This document shows positions 1 to 8,442 of a stretch of 11,907 nucleotides of DNA, piece after piece (the first letter of the stretch is position 1; each line of letters begins with the position of its first letter). Below the pieces are notes generated by a model, which saw only the letters and a program-made list of their open reading frames with translations, was not told the DNA's origin and made no database searches. Origin of the DNA: Monoraphidium neglectum. Its lineage: Eukaryota; Chlorophyta; Chlorophyceae; Sphaeropleales; Selenastraceae. Made by a program: the position numbers and the translations under genes. Where the stretch lies: the NCBI RefSeq assembly GCF_000611645.1, contig NW_014012907.1, positions 10,097-22,003 on the forward strand, written 5' to 3'.

Positions 1-152
1 GTGCTTCAGGGCGGGTGGCGAGGGGCCTTTGCACTTCAATACTAGGCACGACGGCGCTGCTGTGGAGACTTTCAAAGAATTCCTTGCAACGGCCTTGCGG
101 CACGGCGCACTAACGGGTGCCTGGCCATCAGGTGACGCCATCATGGTCGCAC

Positions 153-389
153 CAGCGGTTGCCCGTTGGCCGCCACTGCTGGCTTGGGCCGTATGGAAGC
201 GCTGGAGCGCTCCCTAGCGACGTCGAAGAACTCGTCAAGCTCGAATTGCTCGCCCTCATCTTCTGGCTCGGCTGCTGACCGTGCGTCATCGTCCGCTGGC
301 CCTCCCGGCTCCTCATCCTCAGGCCACAGCAGGCACGGGAACGGATAGTTGGAGCTGAAGCTGACGCTTCTCTTGACGCTCTCGGCCAT
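153..389 (-). CDS. Probable first exon of an unrecognised acidic protein (partial)
   Basis: I do not recognise this protein. The reading frame opens with ATG at 389-387 in a good start context (A at -3, G at +4). It stays open to a TGA at 143-141, giving 82 codons if unspliced. The start MAESVKRSVSFSSNYPFPC is basic and Ser-rich. A strongly acidic stretch follows (about residues 24-60, including EDEGEQFELDEFFDVARE), then a more basic tail. Codon choice is G/C-ending, unlike the opposite strand. I end the exon at 153 because CTG|GTGCGA there is the most donor-like site before the stop; this is weak. Past that point the minus strand is open in other frames to position 1, for example from ATG 144. 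An exon there would need an implausibly short 32-nt intron if it began at the AG at 122-121. The gene would be divergent from the OPR gene. Shared promoter control is inference. Confidence 0.4.
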
Positions 390-1361
390 GCTGCCCGATC
401 TGCTGCGCTCCGCTGCTGCACGGGGTTGTCGCTGTGGGCGCGGCGCCGCTTCGTGGAAACGAGTCGCTGCTGCAGGCTTTCACTGGGGTGCTTCTGGTCA
501 GTAGAAGAGGGTGCCAAAGTATAATAGCATAGTGAAGGGCCGAGCACGACTGCATGCTCTAGATGAAACGTCTATCGAAATGGAACCCAAGGGAACGTTG
601 ACATAATCTCTGCCGACTCATGGGTGAGCCCCTCCTCCACAAGCGATGCATGGGCCTGCACCTTGATGCATGTCAGTTCTACCTTGATTCTTAAATCGAT
701 GATCAACTTCGAGTGGGTGGCTTCACCTGCCCATGTTGTTGCGTGTAAGCAGGTGGAACAGATGCCCTCCAGCCCGACTGGTTTTGCGCCTGCCGCCTAC
801 AGTGGACACATTCATTGAACCAAAGTGCTAATGCATTTAATTCAGGGTGCAGGGCTCTGCGGCACACGGTCGTCAGGGTTGCGGCCGCCCCACTGCGCAC
901 TGCATGCCTGTTGTGCAAGGTTGGTCAACCTCCTCCTCTCCTCCTTGCTGGGCTGCCGTTTGCCCAGCCAATTGCTGCAGTGCGCTATCCGCTTGGAAAT
1001 TTTCACATGAATGCTCTAGCACACGGCATGGCGTGCAAGCTGCATTCGCAATCTGGTCGGCGTGCTGCAAACGCTTGACTGTGATCCCGCATTCGACCGT
1101 GCACCAGTAGGCAAGGCTCTTGGCCGCGCCGCAGCTGAGGTAGGAAGATGCAATCCACCTAGTTCGTACGCGAGCGTCTCAGGCGTGAACGAGTCGTGCG
1201 GAAGCAGACGGAGTTGCCGGGACGAATACCGGGAAGTTTGCCGATCTCGAGTGTGAAGGTGACAGTTGATGGAGTGTGTTCGTTCGAGTCGTGTATAGTT
1301 TGTATCCGACCGATTTCGCGGGCGGCAAGGTGCAGGACAGATATGCTGGCGTCGAGAGACA
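390..1361. other. Spacer between divergent genes; putative bidirectional 5' region
   Basis: No convincing coding region is seen on either strand across about 970 bases. Open frames here are short, lack family motifs and overlap one another. The stretch must hold the 5' UTR and promoter of the OPR gene and probably those of the left minus-strand gene. Visible items are a plus-strand TGTAA at 744-748 with no gene to serve, an acceptor-like CTAAT...TTCAG at about 829-845, and a weak TATAG at 1294-1298. There are also several upstream ATGs before the OPR start, including 1269-1271 and 1343-1345. None is firm evidence of a regulatory element. Confidence 0.45.
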
Positions 1362-1559
1362 ATGGCGCACCCATCACACCACGCGGGAGCGAGTGGGTTA
1401 TTCAGGAACGCTGAAAGAGGGCCCATAGCCGCGCAAGCTCCAAGCCGGCATCACGGGGCGGCCCCGGGGTTCCTAGTGCAGCAGCGGCGCCAGTGGCCGG
1501 GACGCGCTTTACTGGCGCCGCGCTGCGCGCCGGCCGGCGTGGCCAACCCGCAGCTGCAT

Positions 1560-1590
<31 letters not shown>

Positions 1591-4165
1591 AGGCGCAGCA
1601 GCAGCAGCAGCAGGTCTCCCACGACCAGCACCCTGCAGAGCTCCACCACACGCGTCAGCCGCACGCCGCGTACGGCGCGCCCATCTGTTTCCGTGGCCGC
1701 GCCCCTGGCGCCCGCGACGCGTCCTCTCGTCGCGGCGTCTACGAACGGATCGACCCCCCCGGCTTGACCGCCTGGATCAAGCGCGCCAGGAGCTGGCACG
1801 ACGTGGCTGTGCTGGTCGCGCGCTACTCGCGCCACTGCAACCACATCCATCTGTGTGCGGCGCTCGTCCAACTCGCCCACATCGACGGCGGCGGCGGCGG
1901 CGGCGCGGGCGGCGAGGGCCGCTCGAGCGGCAGCAGCGTCATAATTGGCAGCAGCAGCGGCAGCGGTAGCGACGGCGGCGGCCTGCGCAGCCCACCCACT
2001 TTGCCCGCCGCCGCCGCCGGCGCGCCCGCACGCGCACGCCGCCCCGCCAACTGGCGGCCGTTCGTGCAGCAGCTGCTCGAGAAGCTGCAGCAGCAGCTGC
2101 CGGCGTGTGGGCCCAGGCAGCTGAGCAATGCGGTGTGGGCAATTGCAAAGCTCCAGCTCGCGCCGGAGCCCGAGTTTTCGGCGGCGTGGCAGGCACGAAT
2201 CCAGGAGGTGCTCAGCGCTGCCAGTGCTCGCGACGTGTCCGAGGTGCTTTGGGCGCTGGCGACCCTCCGCCTCCCGCCGCCGCCGCGGCTGCAGCGGCAG
2301 CTGCTGTCCGCGCTGCACCGCGCGACGGCGGCCGGCGACGGCGCCGGCGGCGCCGGGCGCGCGCAGGACGCGGCAAACGCGATGTGGGCGATGGCAGTGA
2401 TGGGCATCGCGCCGCCGCAGGAGCTGACCGCTTCTCTTTGCCTGCTGATGCAGCGTCAGGGGGCGCGCAGCGGTTACAGCGGTTTTGGCGGCGATGGCGT
2501 GAAGCCCCAGGAGCTCGCGAACTTCATGTGGGCGCTAGGCGTGCAGCACAATCTCGCCGCGCGCGCAGCGTCCGCCGCCGCGGCGGGCCTGCTGCCCGGC
2601 TCGACCCGCGACGCCGGCGGCGCGGCCGTGACCGCCGCGATGGCGCGCGCTGCGCCGCCGGCTCCGGCTGGATGGGTCGACGAGCAGCTGGCCCGGTCCT
2701 CGCGCGGGCTGGCGGCGTGGGAGCCGCGGCACGTCTCGATGGCGTTGCACGCGTGCGCGCGGCTGCGGCGGCGGCCGCCGGACGCGTGGCTCGGCGGGTG
2801 CCTGCGGGCGCTGCGGCCGCGGCTGGATGGGTGCAGCATGCAGGTGGGCGGGCACAGGCGGAGGCTGCTCGTTTGGCACGCCCGTGTCCTTTCCGTTTTT
2901 GCATGCGTCCCCTCCCCCAGTTCTCAGTGGCACTGGCGCCTGTGCCTCTTCGCACGCCACCGCCACCCTCAAGCCCATGCATGGGTCCCGCTGCGGCGCC
3001 CCGCGCGCATCCAAAGCACTCGCACTGCTCTCCAATTTTGATCCGGCACCCACTGACCGCGAAAATGCCCTGAACTCGCCTCAGACGATCTGCATCTCCA
3101 ACAATGTCTCAATACAAACAACCCTCTCCTCAGGACTTGTCAGTTGTGATTTTGTCGCTCGGCGCCCTCCGCGTCTGCCCCGTGGCCGACTGGACGGACG
3201 CCTTCCTGGCAGCTTCCCTGCAGCTGCTGCCCTCCGCCTCGGCCCAGGAGCTCACCGCCACAGCAAAGGGCCTCGCGCGGCTCCGAGTGCGGCCGGGGGA
3301 TGAGTGGTGGGCCGCGTTCCAGATAGCTGCCTTGCCGCAGCTCGAGGCCGGCGGCTTCAGCCCGCAGGGGCTCGCGGATGTGATGGCGGCGCTGGCAATG
3401 GCAGAGGCGCCGCTCTGTGAAGATTTTGCGGCCGCCTGGGCGTCGCAGGCCGAGGGGCGCGCCGCAGAAATGGAGCCGCGCGCGCTCGTCAAGGCGCTGT
3501 GGGCGGCCGCGCGCCTGCGGCTGCCGGCGGGCGTCCCGCTGCGGCGCGCGCTCGTCGACGCGGCGGAGGCGCGGGGCGCGCTGAGGCAGCTGCCGCAGGG
3601 GGATCTCGTGCGGCTGGCGTGGGCGCTGGTGCGGCTGTTTGCCCTGCCGACCCAGGACCTGTCTGATGGTCTCACACTGCAGCTCTGCCGCGCCGCCTCT
3701 GGCGGCGGCGAGCCCAGCGGCGGCGGCAGCGGCGGCTCGGCGCTGACGGGGCGGCAGCTGCTGCGCGCGGCGTGGGCGCTACCGCGGCTGCGGGTGGCGC
3801 CGCGGCCGGCGCTGGTGTCGTACTTCTCTGAGCTGGCGGAGGCACGTGCTGCCGTCCTTTGGCCGGCCGGCAGCTTCCCGCAGGGCGTCGGTGACGTCAT
3901 CGTGGACGATGCTGACATCAGCAGCGGTGTGGAGGACGGCTGGGTGGCGGAGGAGCTGCAGCTTGCCGCGGTGACATGGGCGGCCCTGGCTGCGCTGCGC
4001 GCGTCAGCAGATGCGGCGGCGGCCCGTGAAAGGGCTGGGCGCGGCGGCGACCGCAGCAGCGGCGGCGGCAGCGAGGCCAATGTGCCCGCAGAGGCGCCGG
4101 CAGCGGACCGGCAAGCCGGCGGTACGGGCGAGGGCTGCCGCAGTCTGTTGGGGGCCGCGTGTTGA
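1362..4165 (+). CDS. OPR-repeat (octotricopeptide) organellar RNA-binding protein, two exons
   Basis: Exon 1 is 1362-2843 and exon 2 is 3134-4165 (TGA). The 290-nt intron has CAG|GTGGGC and CTCAG|GAC borders, both phase 0, giving 837 aa. The start ATG has A at -3 and G at +4. The first ~60 residues are Arg/Ala-rich with almost no acids, as expected of a chloroplast or mitochondrial transit peptide. A His7/Gln-rich tract follows (residues 66-84). Next is the helical module usual at the N-side of algal OPR proteins (about 138-174, ending NHIHLCAALVQLAHI), then a Gly/Ser linker. About 11 degenerate 38-40-aa repeats run from about 245 to 735, each with a P-[RQ]-x-L-x4-WA-x-A-x-L core (PRQLSNAVWAIAKL, PQELANFMWALG, PRALVKALWAAARL). 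The tail is low complexity and I see no RAP domain. Family members bind organellar transcripts and act in stability, splicing or translation. The target here is unknown, and membership of the related FASTK-like group is possible. The intron splits the sixth repeat, and removing it restores the repeat. Confidence 0.88.
1557..1613 (+). repeat. In-frame (CAT)7 then (CAG)n tract coding poly-His/poly-Gln
   Basis: Seven CAT codons are followed by CAG codons interrupted once by GCG. They encode His7, Gln5, Ala and Gln6 near the N-terminus of the OPR protein, between the presumed transit peptide and the first folded module. It is probably length-variable between strains (inference) and lies in a region with no family-conserved residues. 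Confidence 0.95.
2844..3133 (+). other. Intron of the OPR gene
   Basis: GT-AG intron of 290 nt. The 5' site is CAG|GTGGGC and the 3' side is a pyrimidine-rich ...CCCTCTCCTCAG|GACTTG. Both borders fall between codons. The frame also stays open into the intron until 3041, so an unspliced message would make a shortened protein lacking the last six or so repeats. Confidence 0.85.
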
Positions 4166-4330
4166 CGAGCCGCCTTAGGCCGCGCGGCGCACAGCCCGTT
4201 GCAGCTGCCGCCGCCCGGATGCGAGGTCAAATTGATGTTTTCTCCTCGTCACATGGTTGTGAAGAAGCTCCTGCACTGACGTCTGCACTTCCTCGCTGCA
4301 GAGATTTTGTACCCTCTCTTTTTTGTACAT

Positions 4331-4335
4331 TTACA
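4331..4335 (-). terminator. TGTAA poly(A)-type signal, candidate for the minus-strand membrane-protein gene
   Basis: TTACA on the plus strand reads TGTAA on the minus strand, about 395 nt past the stop codon at 4732-4730. TGTAA is the usual poly(A) signal in Chlorophyceae and Trebouxiophyceae. No nearer copy is present on this strand between 4336 and 4729. Confidence 0.4.
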
Positions 4336-4535
4336 ACAGTCTGTTGCTGCATCAGCCAGCACTGTTACGGCGCAACCGCAGCACCCGTGTGGTGGCGGCA
4401 GCCACGCACGTCAACACCCGCGCACGCAACCGGTGCACATCCTTTTTTTGCTGGTGTGCAGCGGCCATCCAATCGTGTAGTGTTTCACAACATTCCATGA
4501 GGCGAGCGGGGCGCGCGGCTCATCTTGTAGCCAGG

Positions 4536-4540
4536 TGTAA
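4536..4540 (+). terminator. TGTAA poly(A)-type signal, candidate for the OPR gene
   Basis: The pentamer lies about 370 nt past the OPR stop codon and is the first TGTAA on the plus strand after it. It is upstream of the convergent gene's stop codon at 4730, so the OPR 3' UTR would fit in the convergent spacer. Confidence 0.55.
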
Positions 4541-4729
4541 GCTCTGAGGGTTTTCAAGGCGCTCAGGGTTCCGTGTGAAGGACCCAAGGATGGACCCACA
4601 GGGGCAATGGGCAGATGGGGATGGGTGTGCGGGGGGCAGGCGGCGTGGCGCGGAAGGGAGGGGGCGTCGGCGGCGCACAAGCACTTGAGAAGGCGCGTGG
4701 CCGCACACCGGGGCGCTGACGGCCCCGCT

Positions 4730-7118
4730 TTATTCATGGACTGCTAGAGTGAGAGCCTGGCGATGTCGCAGATCGGCCCAGTGCACGGGCGGCGGCGGAG
4801 CGAGCTTGGGGAACGTGGTCACATCAATACTTGGCCTCGTGAAGCATCCTGTGAGGCAGGGTGCAGGATAAAATAGGATGAAATGAGGTCAAACAGGGAT
4901 AGGATAGTACGGAACATAATACGGATCATCATGTAGAGTGGGGTTGAATAATAGACATGGGGGTGATTGTGAGAGCGTTGTGCAGTTGCCCGCTTCTGGA
5001 GCTCCCCTGGGGTTTGAATCCACTACTTTAGGAGGAAGCTGGGCGTGGCGCGGGCCGCGGTCAAGCCAGTCTTGTACACAGCAGACGGTGGCGTGTTGGC
5101 GAACGCATGGGGCATGCGCTTGGTGGGAGTGTTGCACGCCCAGCACACCCCAGAGGTGCAAAACGCAGCGAAAGCCTGCAAATCCGCTGCGCAGGCCGCC
5201 GCCCTCGCCAGGAGGACTCAGTGCCATAAAACCCAACCGCAAAACCCTAAACCCAAAACCCTGAACCTAAATCCGAAACCCCGTGCTGGCCGCGCGCGCC
5301 CTCGACATACACTCACTTGTTTGGCGTCGCCTGCTCGGCCGGCCGCGACGCGAGGTGCGCCAGCAGGCCCAGGGTGCAGCCAACCGCGGCGCCGCCGACC
5401 AGGTTCAGCGCGGGCGGAGGCCGGGGCGCGTTGGACTGGCGAAGCAGGTAGGCGGCGGCCGCAAGGCCGAGGGTAGAGCCGACCTGGCGGTTGCGTTTTT
5501 GGGGGGTTGAGTATTGCGTGTGCTGATGAAGGTATGTGGATCTGTGAGCGCAAGGGAGTGGTTTGTCAGCAGGCCGGCATGTCGCAGTTTTTGTTCAGGG
5601 GTCTACATGAGGTGAGAATTGGTACAGTTGACACCGAGAAGGAACATTTGTCAATGTTGTGCGCGTTTGTGTGGGGGAGTGTGTGGATAGCGCCGGGGGA
5701 GCCTTGCGGCCAGTGCGGCAGGCCGCGTGCAGGCGCTGCGGCTGGCTGGGGCGCACTCTGGAAAAGGGCTGACGGGGCATCCGCCTGCTGCTGGAGGGGC
5801 AGGCGTTGAGAAAATGCAGCACGCGATCATACACACCCGCGCACTCGCTCACCAATCACCCAGTCACCCGGTCACCCAGTCACCCGGTCACCCACTCACC
5901 GCGCAGAACGAGTCGGTCCTGTTTTGGCCCTCGTTGTGTGACAGCCGGTAAACCCTGTCCTCGACGCCCTTTCTGTCAATGTTGGCGCGCTTGGCCAGAC
6001 CCAGCACCACTGCGCGGCGTGTGTGTGTGTGTGTGTGTATGTGTGTGTGTGTGTGTGCGTGCGCGCGCGTGCGTGCGGAGGGTAGACAGATAATGGCAAG
6101 GAAGGGTGTGGCCCGGATGCGGACCCGCTTCCTCGTTGCCGCAAAGGGCAGCGGGCTTCGCGACAATCAGCAGCTGTCGTACGCACGCCACGGGTGGAGG
6201 GGCAGGAGGCTGGGGCGGTGTGACGCCAGCCTGCAGTGCTGCGCACGTGCCGAGTGGGATGGGGGCTGGGATGAGGCCGGCGTCGCGCGGCGCGGCGCCC
6301 GCATGAAGTGTGGCGCGCGGCTCGGGACCTGGCTGCCCCTTTCAAGGAAGAGCAGCGGGCATCCTTGCCCCAAACGCGCCTTTTTTGCACAGGGATGGCG
6401 CCAGCCCATACAGCTCAGCGCCCCCGTCCTTCCAACGCTCGCGGCGGCCATTTGGAGCGGTGGCTGGGGCGCACTCGACCAACCCACACCCCCCCTGACG
6501 CCACCCGACTCGCACGCCTCTCAAATTCCTTCCCAGACGCACTCGTTCCCACACCTGCCCCCCTCGTCAAGGAATCCCTCCATGCTCTGCACCTCCCCCC
6601 TCAGCTGCCCGCCCCACGCCGCCGACGCGAACAAACGGTCGACACGCACGCGCGCTCGCGCCCATACTCCATCCCCTGCGACGCCCACCCGTCAACGCGA
6701 GGCCGCCCAGGGCGCCGTAGCCGGCGCCGGTGGTGACTAGGGCCGCGTCTAGCGCCCTGCGGCGCAGCGCCATGATGGGCACGACGGCCGCCAGGCCGAT
6801 CAGAGATCCCGCCTGGAAGCCTGGCGGGCGGAGGCGGCGGTGATGGCGCGGGGATGGCGGTGGTGGCGGCGGCGGTGGTGGTGGTGGTGGTGGCGGCGAT
6901 CGTGCAGCTTGCGTGTGGGGTGCATAAAGTGGTATGGACATAGTCGAGTGCCTAGCGGCAGGTGGGCCGCGGGGGAGGGGGGCCAAACCGAGGCAGGAGG
7001 TGCCGCCGGGTGAGGCAGCGGTGCATAAGGGTCCAGCTGCGCACCCACCCTTCTGGGCGACGTGCCCCATGAGCTTCAGCTCCACATACTCAGGCTTGTA
7101 ATCATCCTCCGCCGCCAT
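4730..7118 (-). CDS. Unknown 194-aa glycine-rich multi-pass membrane protein, five exons (possibly DUF1757-like)
   Basis: Exons, in transcript order: 7118-7049, 6820-6689, 6009-5900, 5483-5317 and 4835-4730 (stop TAA at 4732-4730). Their lengths (70, 132, 110, 167, 106) sum to 585 nt, and every GT-AG junction keeps frame. The start MAAEDDYKPEYVELKLMGHV is a charged N-terminus. Hydrophobic, Gly/Ala-rich segments follow at about 25-42, 49-73, 105-118 and 131-149. Segments 2 and 3 are separated by a highly polar loop (77-101) containing RKGVEDRVYRLSHNEGQNRT. The C-terminus is a soluble, Pro-containing tail (about 150-194). Four short Gly-rich helices and an RxxxD (R44, D48) faintly recall Tim17/22/23-type proteins, but the full PRAT motif is not met. 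From memory the architecture fits plant/algal DUF1757 proteins; I could not check this. No catalytic motif is seen. The last junction (AA|G) has a weak pyrimidine tract and is the least certain. Location in an organelle or endomembrane is inference. Confidence 0.72.
4866..4936. other. AT-richer GGATA-containing stretch inside intron 4
   Basis: The plus strand shows repeated GGATA/GGATG words (around 4865-4907) in an AT-rich pocket unlike the surrounding GC-rich DNA. It lies just upstream of the last exon of the minus-strand gene. No gene or known element is recognised. Confidence 0.35.
5228..5282 (-). repeat. Interstitial degenerate telomere-like repeat
   Basis: The plus strand reads CCCTAAACCC/AAAACCC-type units (AAAACCCTAAACCCAAAACC at 5241-5260), with degenerate copies on both sides. 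On the minus strand these are TTTAGGG, TTTTGGG and variants, close to plant/Chlorella-type TTTAGGG and Chlamydomonas-type TTTTAGGG telomere units. The tract sits about 35 nt inside intron 4 of the membrane-protein gene, downstream of its GTGAGT donor. Confidence 0.7.
5854..5900 (-). repeat. 8-bp tandem repeat that contains the intron 3 donor site
   Basis: About six 8-bp units run here on the minus strand as GGGTGACC/GGGTGACT alternating. The first unit is the 5' splice site itself, GCG|GTGAGTGG (GT at 5899-5898). Each later copy carries GGTGAC or GGTGAT, a donor-like word, and a GGTGAGC follows just past the array. Only the first donor joins in frame to exon 4. Confidence 0.85.
6017..6078. 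repeat. (GT)n microsatellite next to an acceptor site
   Basis: Nearly pure GT runs, broken by TATG and grading into GCGCGCGTGCGTGCG. On the transcribed minus strand this is a (CA)n tract ending about 7 nt before the intron 2 acceptor of the membrane-protein gene (CCGCGCAG|TGGTG, AG at 6011-6010). It therefore occupies the place where a pyrimidine tract would be expected. Confidence 0.9.
6826..6898. repeat. (GGT/GGC)n trinucleotide tract in intron 1
   Basis: The plus strand is GGT/GGC triplets with small breaks. The minus strand reads as CCA/CCG triplets leading straight into the acceptor CCCGCCAG|GCTTCC of exon 2 (AG at 6822-6821). It supplies a C-rich tract for that acceptor. Reading it as poly-Pro/poly-His coding sequence is a shadow of this repeat. 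Confidence 0.85.
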
Positions 7119-7394
7119 GTGGCTGTGCTGCCAGCGCCACTGCGCGTTTCGAGGCGCCGCGGGGCGTTGACGCTGAGTCGTGTTGGCGTCGCGCGAGGCG
7201 CCAAGTGCCGAGCGCTGCTGCGCGCGGCCCGAGGGGCTGTGCAGGCGGTGGATGTGTCAAAGATCAATCACCTGATATTTTCGTCACAACTGCACCTTCG
7301 GATTCCTCGAGTCGGGTTGATCAGGCGCACTGGTCTCTTTCAAGCTTTGCCACACCTTGCCTGTATTTATGCCAACAACTTACTGTCAAAAACC

Positions 7395-7483
7395 TTGATT
7401 TAATCAAATAGAAATAATGAGTAACACGGACACGGGTGGCGTGTCACCCAGCTTGATGAACTGGTCACGAAAGTAGTGACTGG
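7395..7483. repeat. Cluster of three small inverted repeats
   Basis: Three palindromic elements lie within 90 bases: TTGATT-T-AATCAA (7395-7407), GACACG-ggtgg-CGTGTC (7429-7445) and GTCAC-gaaagta-GTGAC (7465-7481). The second overlaps an alternative pairing, GGGTG with CACCC (7434-7449). They lie about 280-360 bases upstream of the minus-strand gene start, in an AT-richer pocket. They could be protein-binding palindromes or the remains of a small repeat element. Confidence 0.45.
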
Positions 7484-8442
7484 CGCCAGACGCGCCTCAT
7501 AACAACATGGAGATGATCACGGGTTACAGAAACGCGTCTGTCTGATTGATAGGCCTGAGCGTATCAGCGCTCTGACTTGCGCGTCAGGCGCTGCGAGGAT
7601 GCATCATTGGTCAATGATTGGAGCGGCAGCCGACCGTTGCATTCTGATTCAACAACCGCGTGCAAGCATTCAAAGGTTTTGTTCAACGGGACATCTTGCA
7701 TCATCTTTGATTCTAGGCTCAGCCACCTCATGCAGATGTCGCTGCGCACACACCCCTACATCACCAGAGCGCTGGGCCCTGTTCTCTCTGCGCGTTAGTG
7801 TCCCCCGCCAGCTATGCGTCGGCAGCGGCCCTGCACCCCCCTCCCCTATCCACAAGCCCTCATCAATGGCGGTATCAGCGAAGCGCCGCTGCACCGTGCG
7901 GCGGCTGCGCCTTGTGCGAGGGGCCTGTGGGCGGGAGTGAAGCCGTGCGCAGCGGCGCCCTCCCCTGTCCCCTGGTGCCCTGGCTCGCTCCGCAGCGGGG
8001 CACGAGGCCAGCGGCCTGTCAAACGATGCTGTCGGGCTACAATATATTAATAGTTAAATACATGAATGTATCTGGGAAGAGGGAGCGGCTCACAGGGGTA
8101 GAAACGGGCATGCAGGGACGCACGGGCCCTGGGCTGCAGACGTCCAGTCTGAGCCAGCCTTGTGTGGGCGAACAACGCTTCACACGGACAACCGCGCACA
8201 CCATTTGAGCCGCATGCCTGGATGTTGCTCCCTTGATTTCATTTTTCAACATCTTGCACAGAAACTGTTGCTGTACTGCTGCGGTTGGGAAAAGCGGCGA
8301 GGCGGATCCGATAGGGAGTCGTGCTGGTGACGCAACGCCACGGCTGCGCGTCTCACGGATGGCCGGCTGATGGAAGCGCCAATCGGCCGAGCGTATTACC
8401 TTCATGCTTGATTACTGCGTTACTCCTTAAAGAAACCACGGC

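Larger units (their letters stand above)
4166..4729. other. Convergent 3' spacer between the OPR and membrane-protein genes
   Basis: This holds the 3' UTRs of two converging genes and no credible coding region. It is less GC-rich than the genes, with T-runs at about 4316-4325 and 4442-4449. The two TGTAA signals are crossed: the minus-strand one (4331) lies beyond the plus-strand one (4536). If both are used, the transcripts overlap by roughly 200 nt. Confidence 0.6.

Noticed and set aside
829..845. Branch-point/acceptor-like CTAAT...TTCAG upstream of the OPR gene
   Set aside because: No matching donor or coding exon could be linked; it could mark a 5' UTR intron but the evidence is thin.
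1291..1300. TATA-like word before the OPR gene
   Set aside because: Only TATAG, about 65 nt from the ATG; too weak to call a promoter.
1509..2318. 269-codon minus-strand open frame with poly-Leu/poly-Met runs
   Set aside because: The runs are the antisense of the CAG/CAT tract and the rest mirrors OPR exon 1.
2105..3073. 322-codon plus-strand frame overlapping the OPR gene
   Set aside because: Arg/Ala-rich out-of-frame shadow crossing the intron; no conserved motif.
3130..4230. Long 366-codon open frame on the minus strand
   Set aside because: It is the shadow of OPR exon 2 in very GC-rich DNA: Ala/Ser/Arg-rich with no motif, while the plus strand carries clear repeats.
5000..5030. tRNA T-loop-like GTTTGAATCC
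   Set aside because: The flanking bases do not form a T stem and no D-arm, anticodon arm or acceptor stem could be found on either strand.
5854..5900. Tandem repeat as a CRISPR-like array
   Set aside because: An 8-bp unit without unique spacers in a eukaryotic intron; simple slippage repeat.
5896..6390. Minus-strand frames with long His-Thr runs
   Set aside because: These are translations of the intronic (CA)n microsatellite; the neighbouring frame carries the real exon 3.
7564..7731. Short minus-strand frame followed by TGTAA
   Set aside because: Its A/T-ending codon use differs from the other genes, it has no motif and no upstream exon; noted only in the spacer description.
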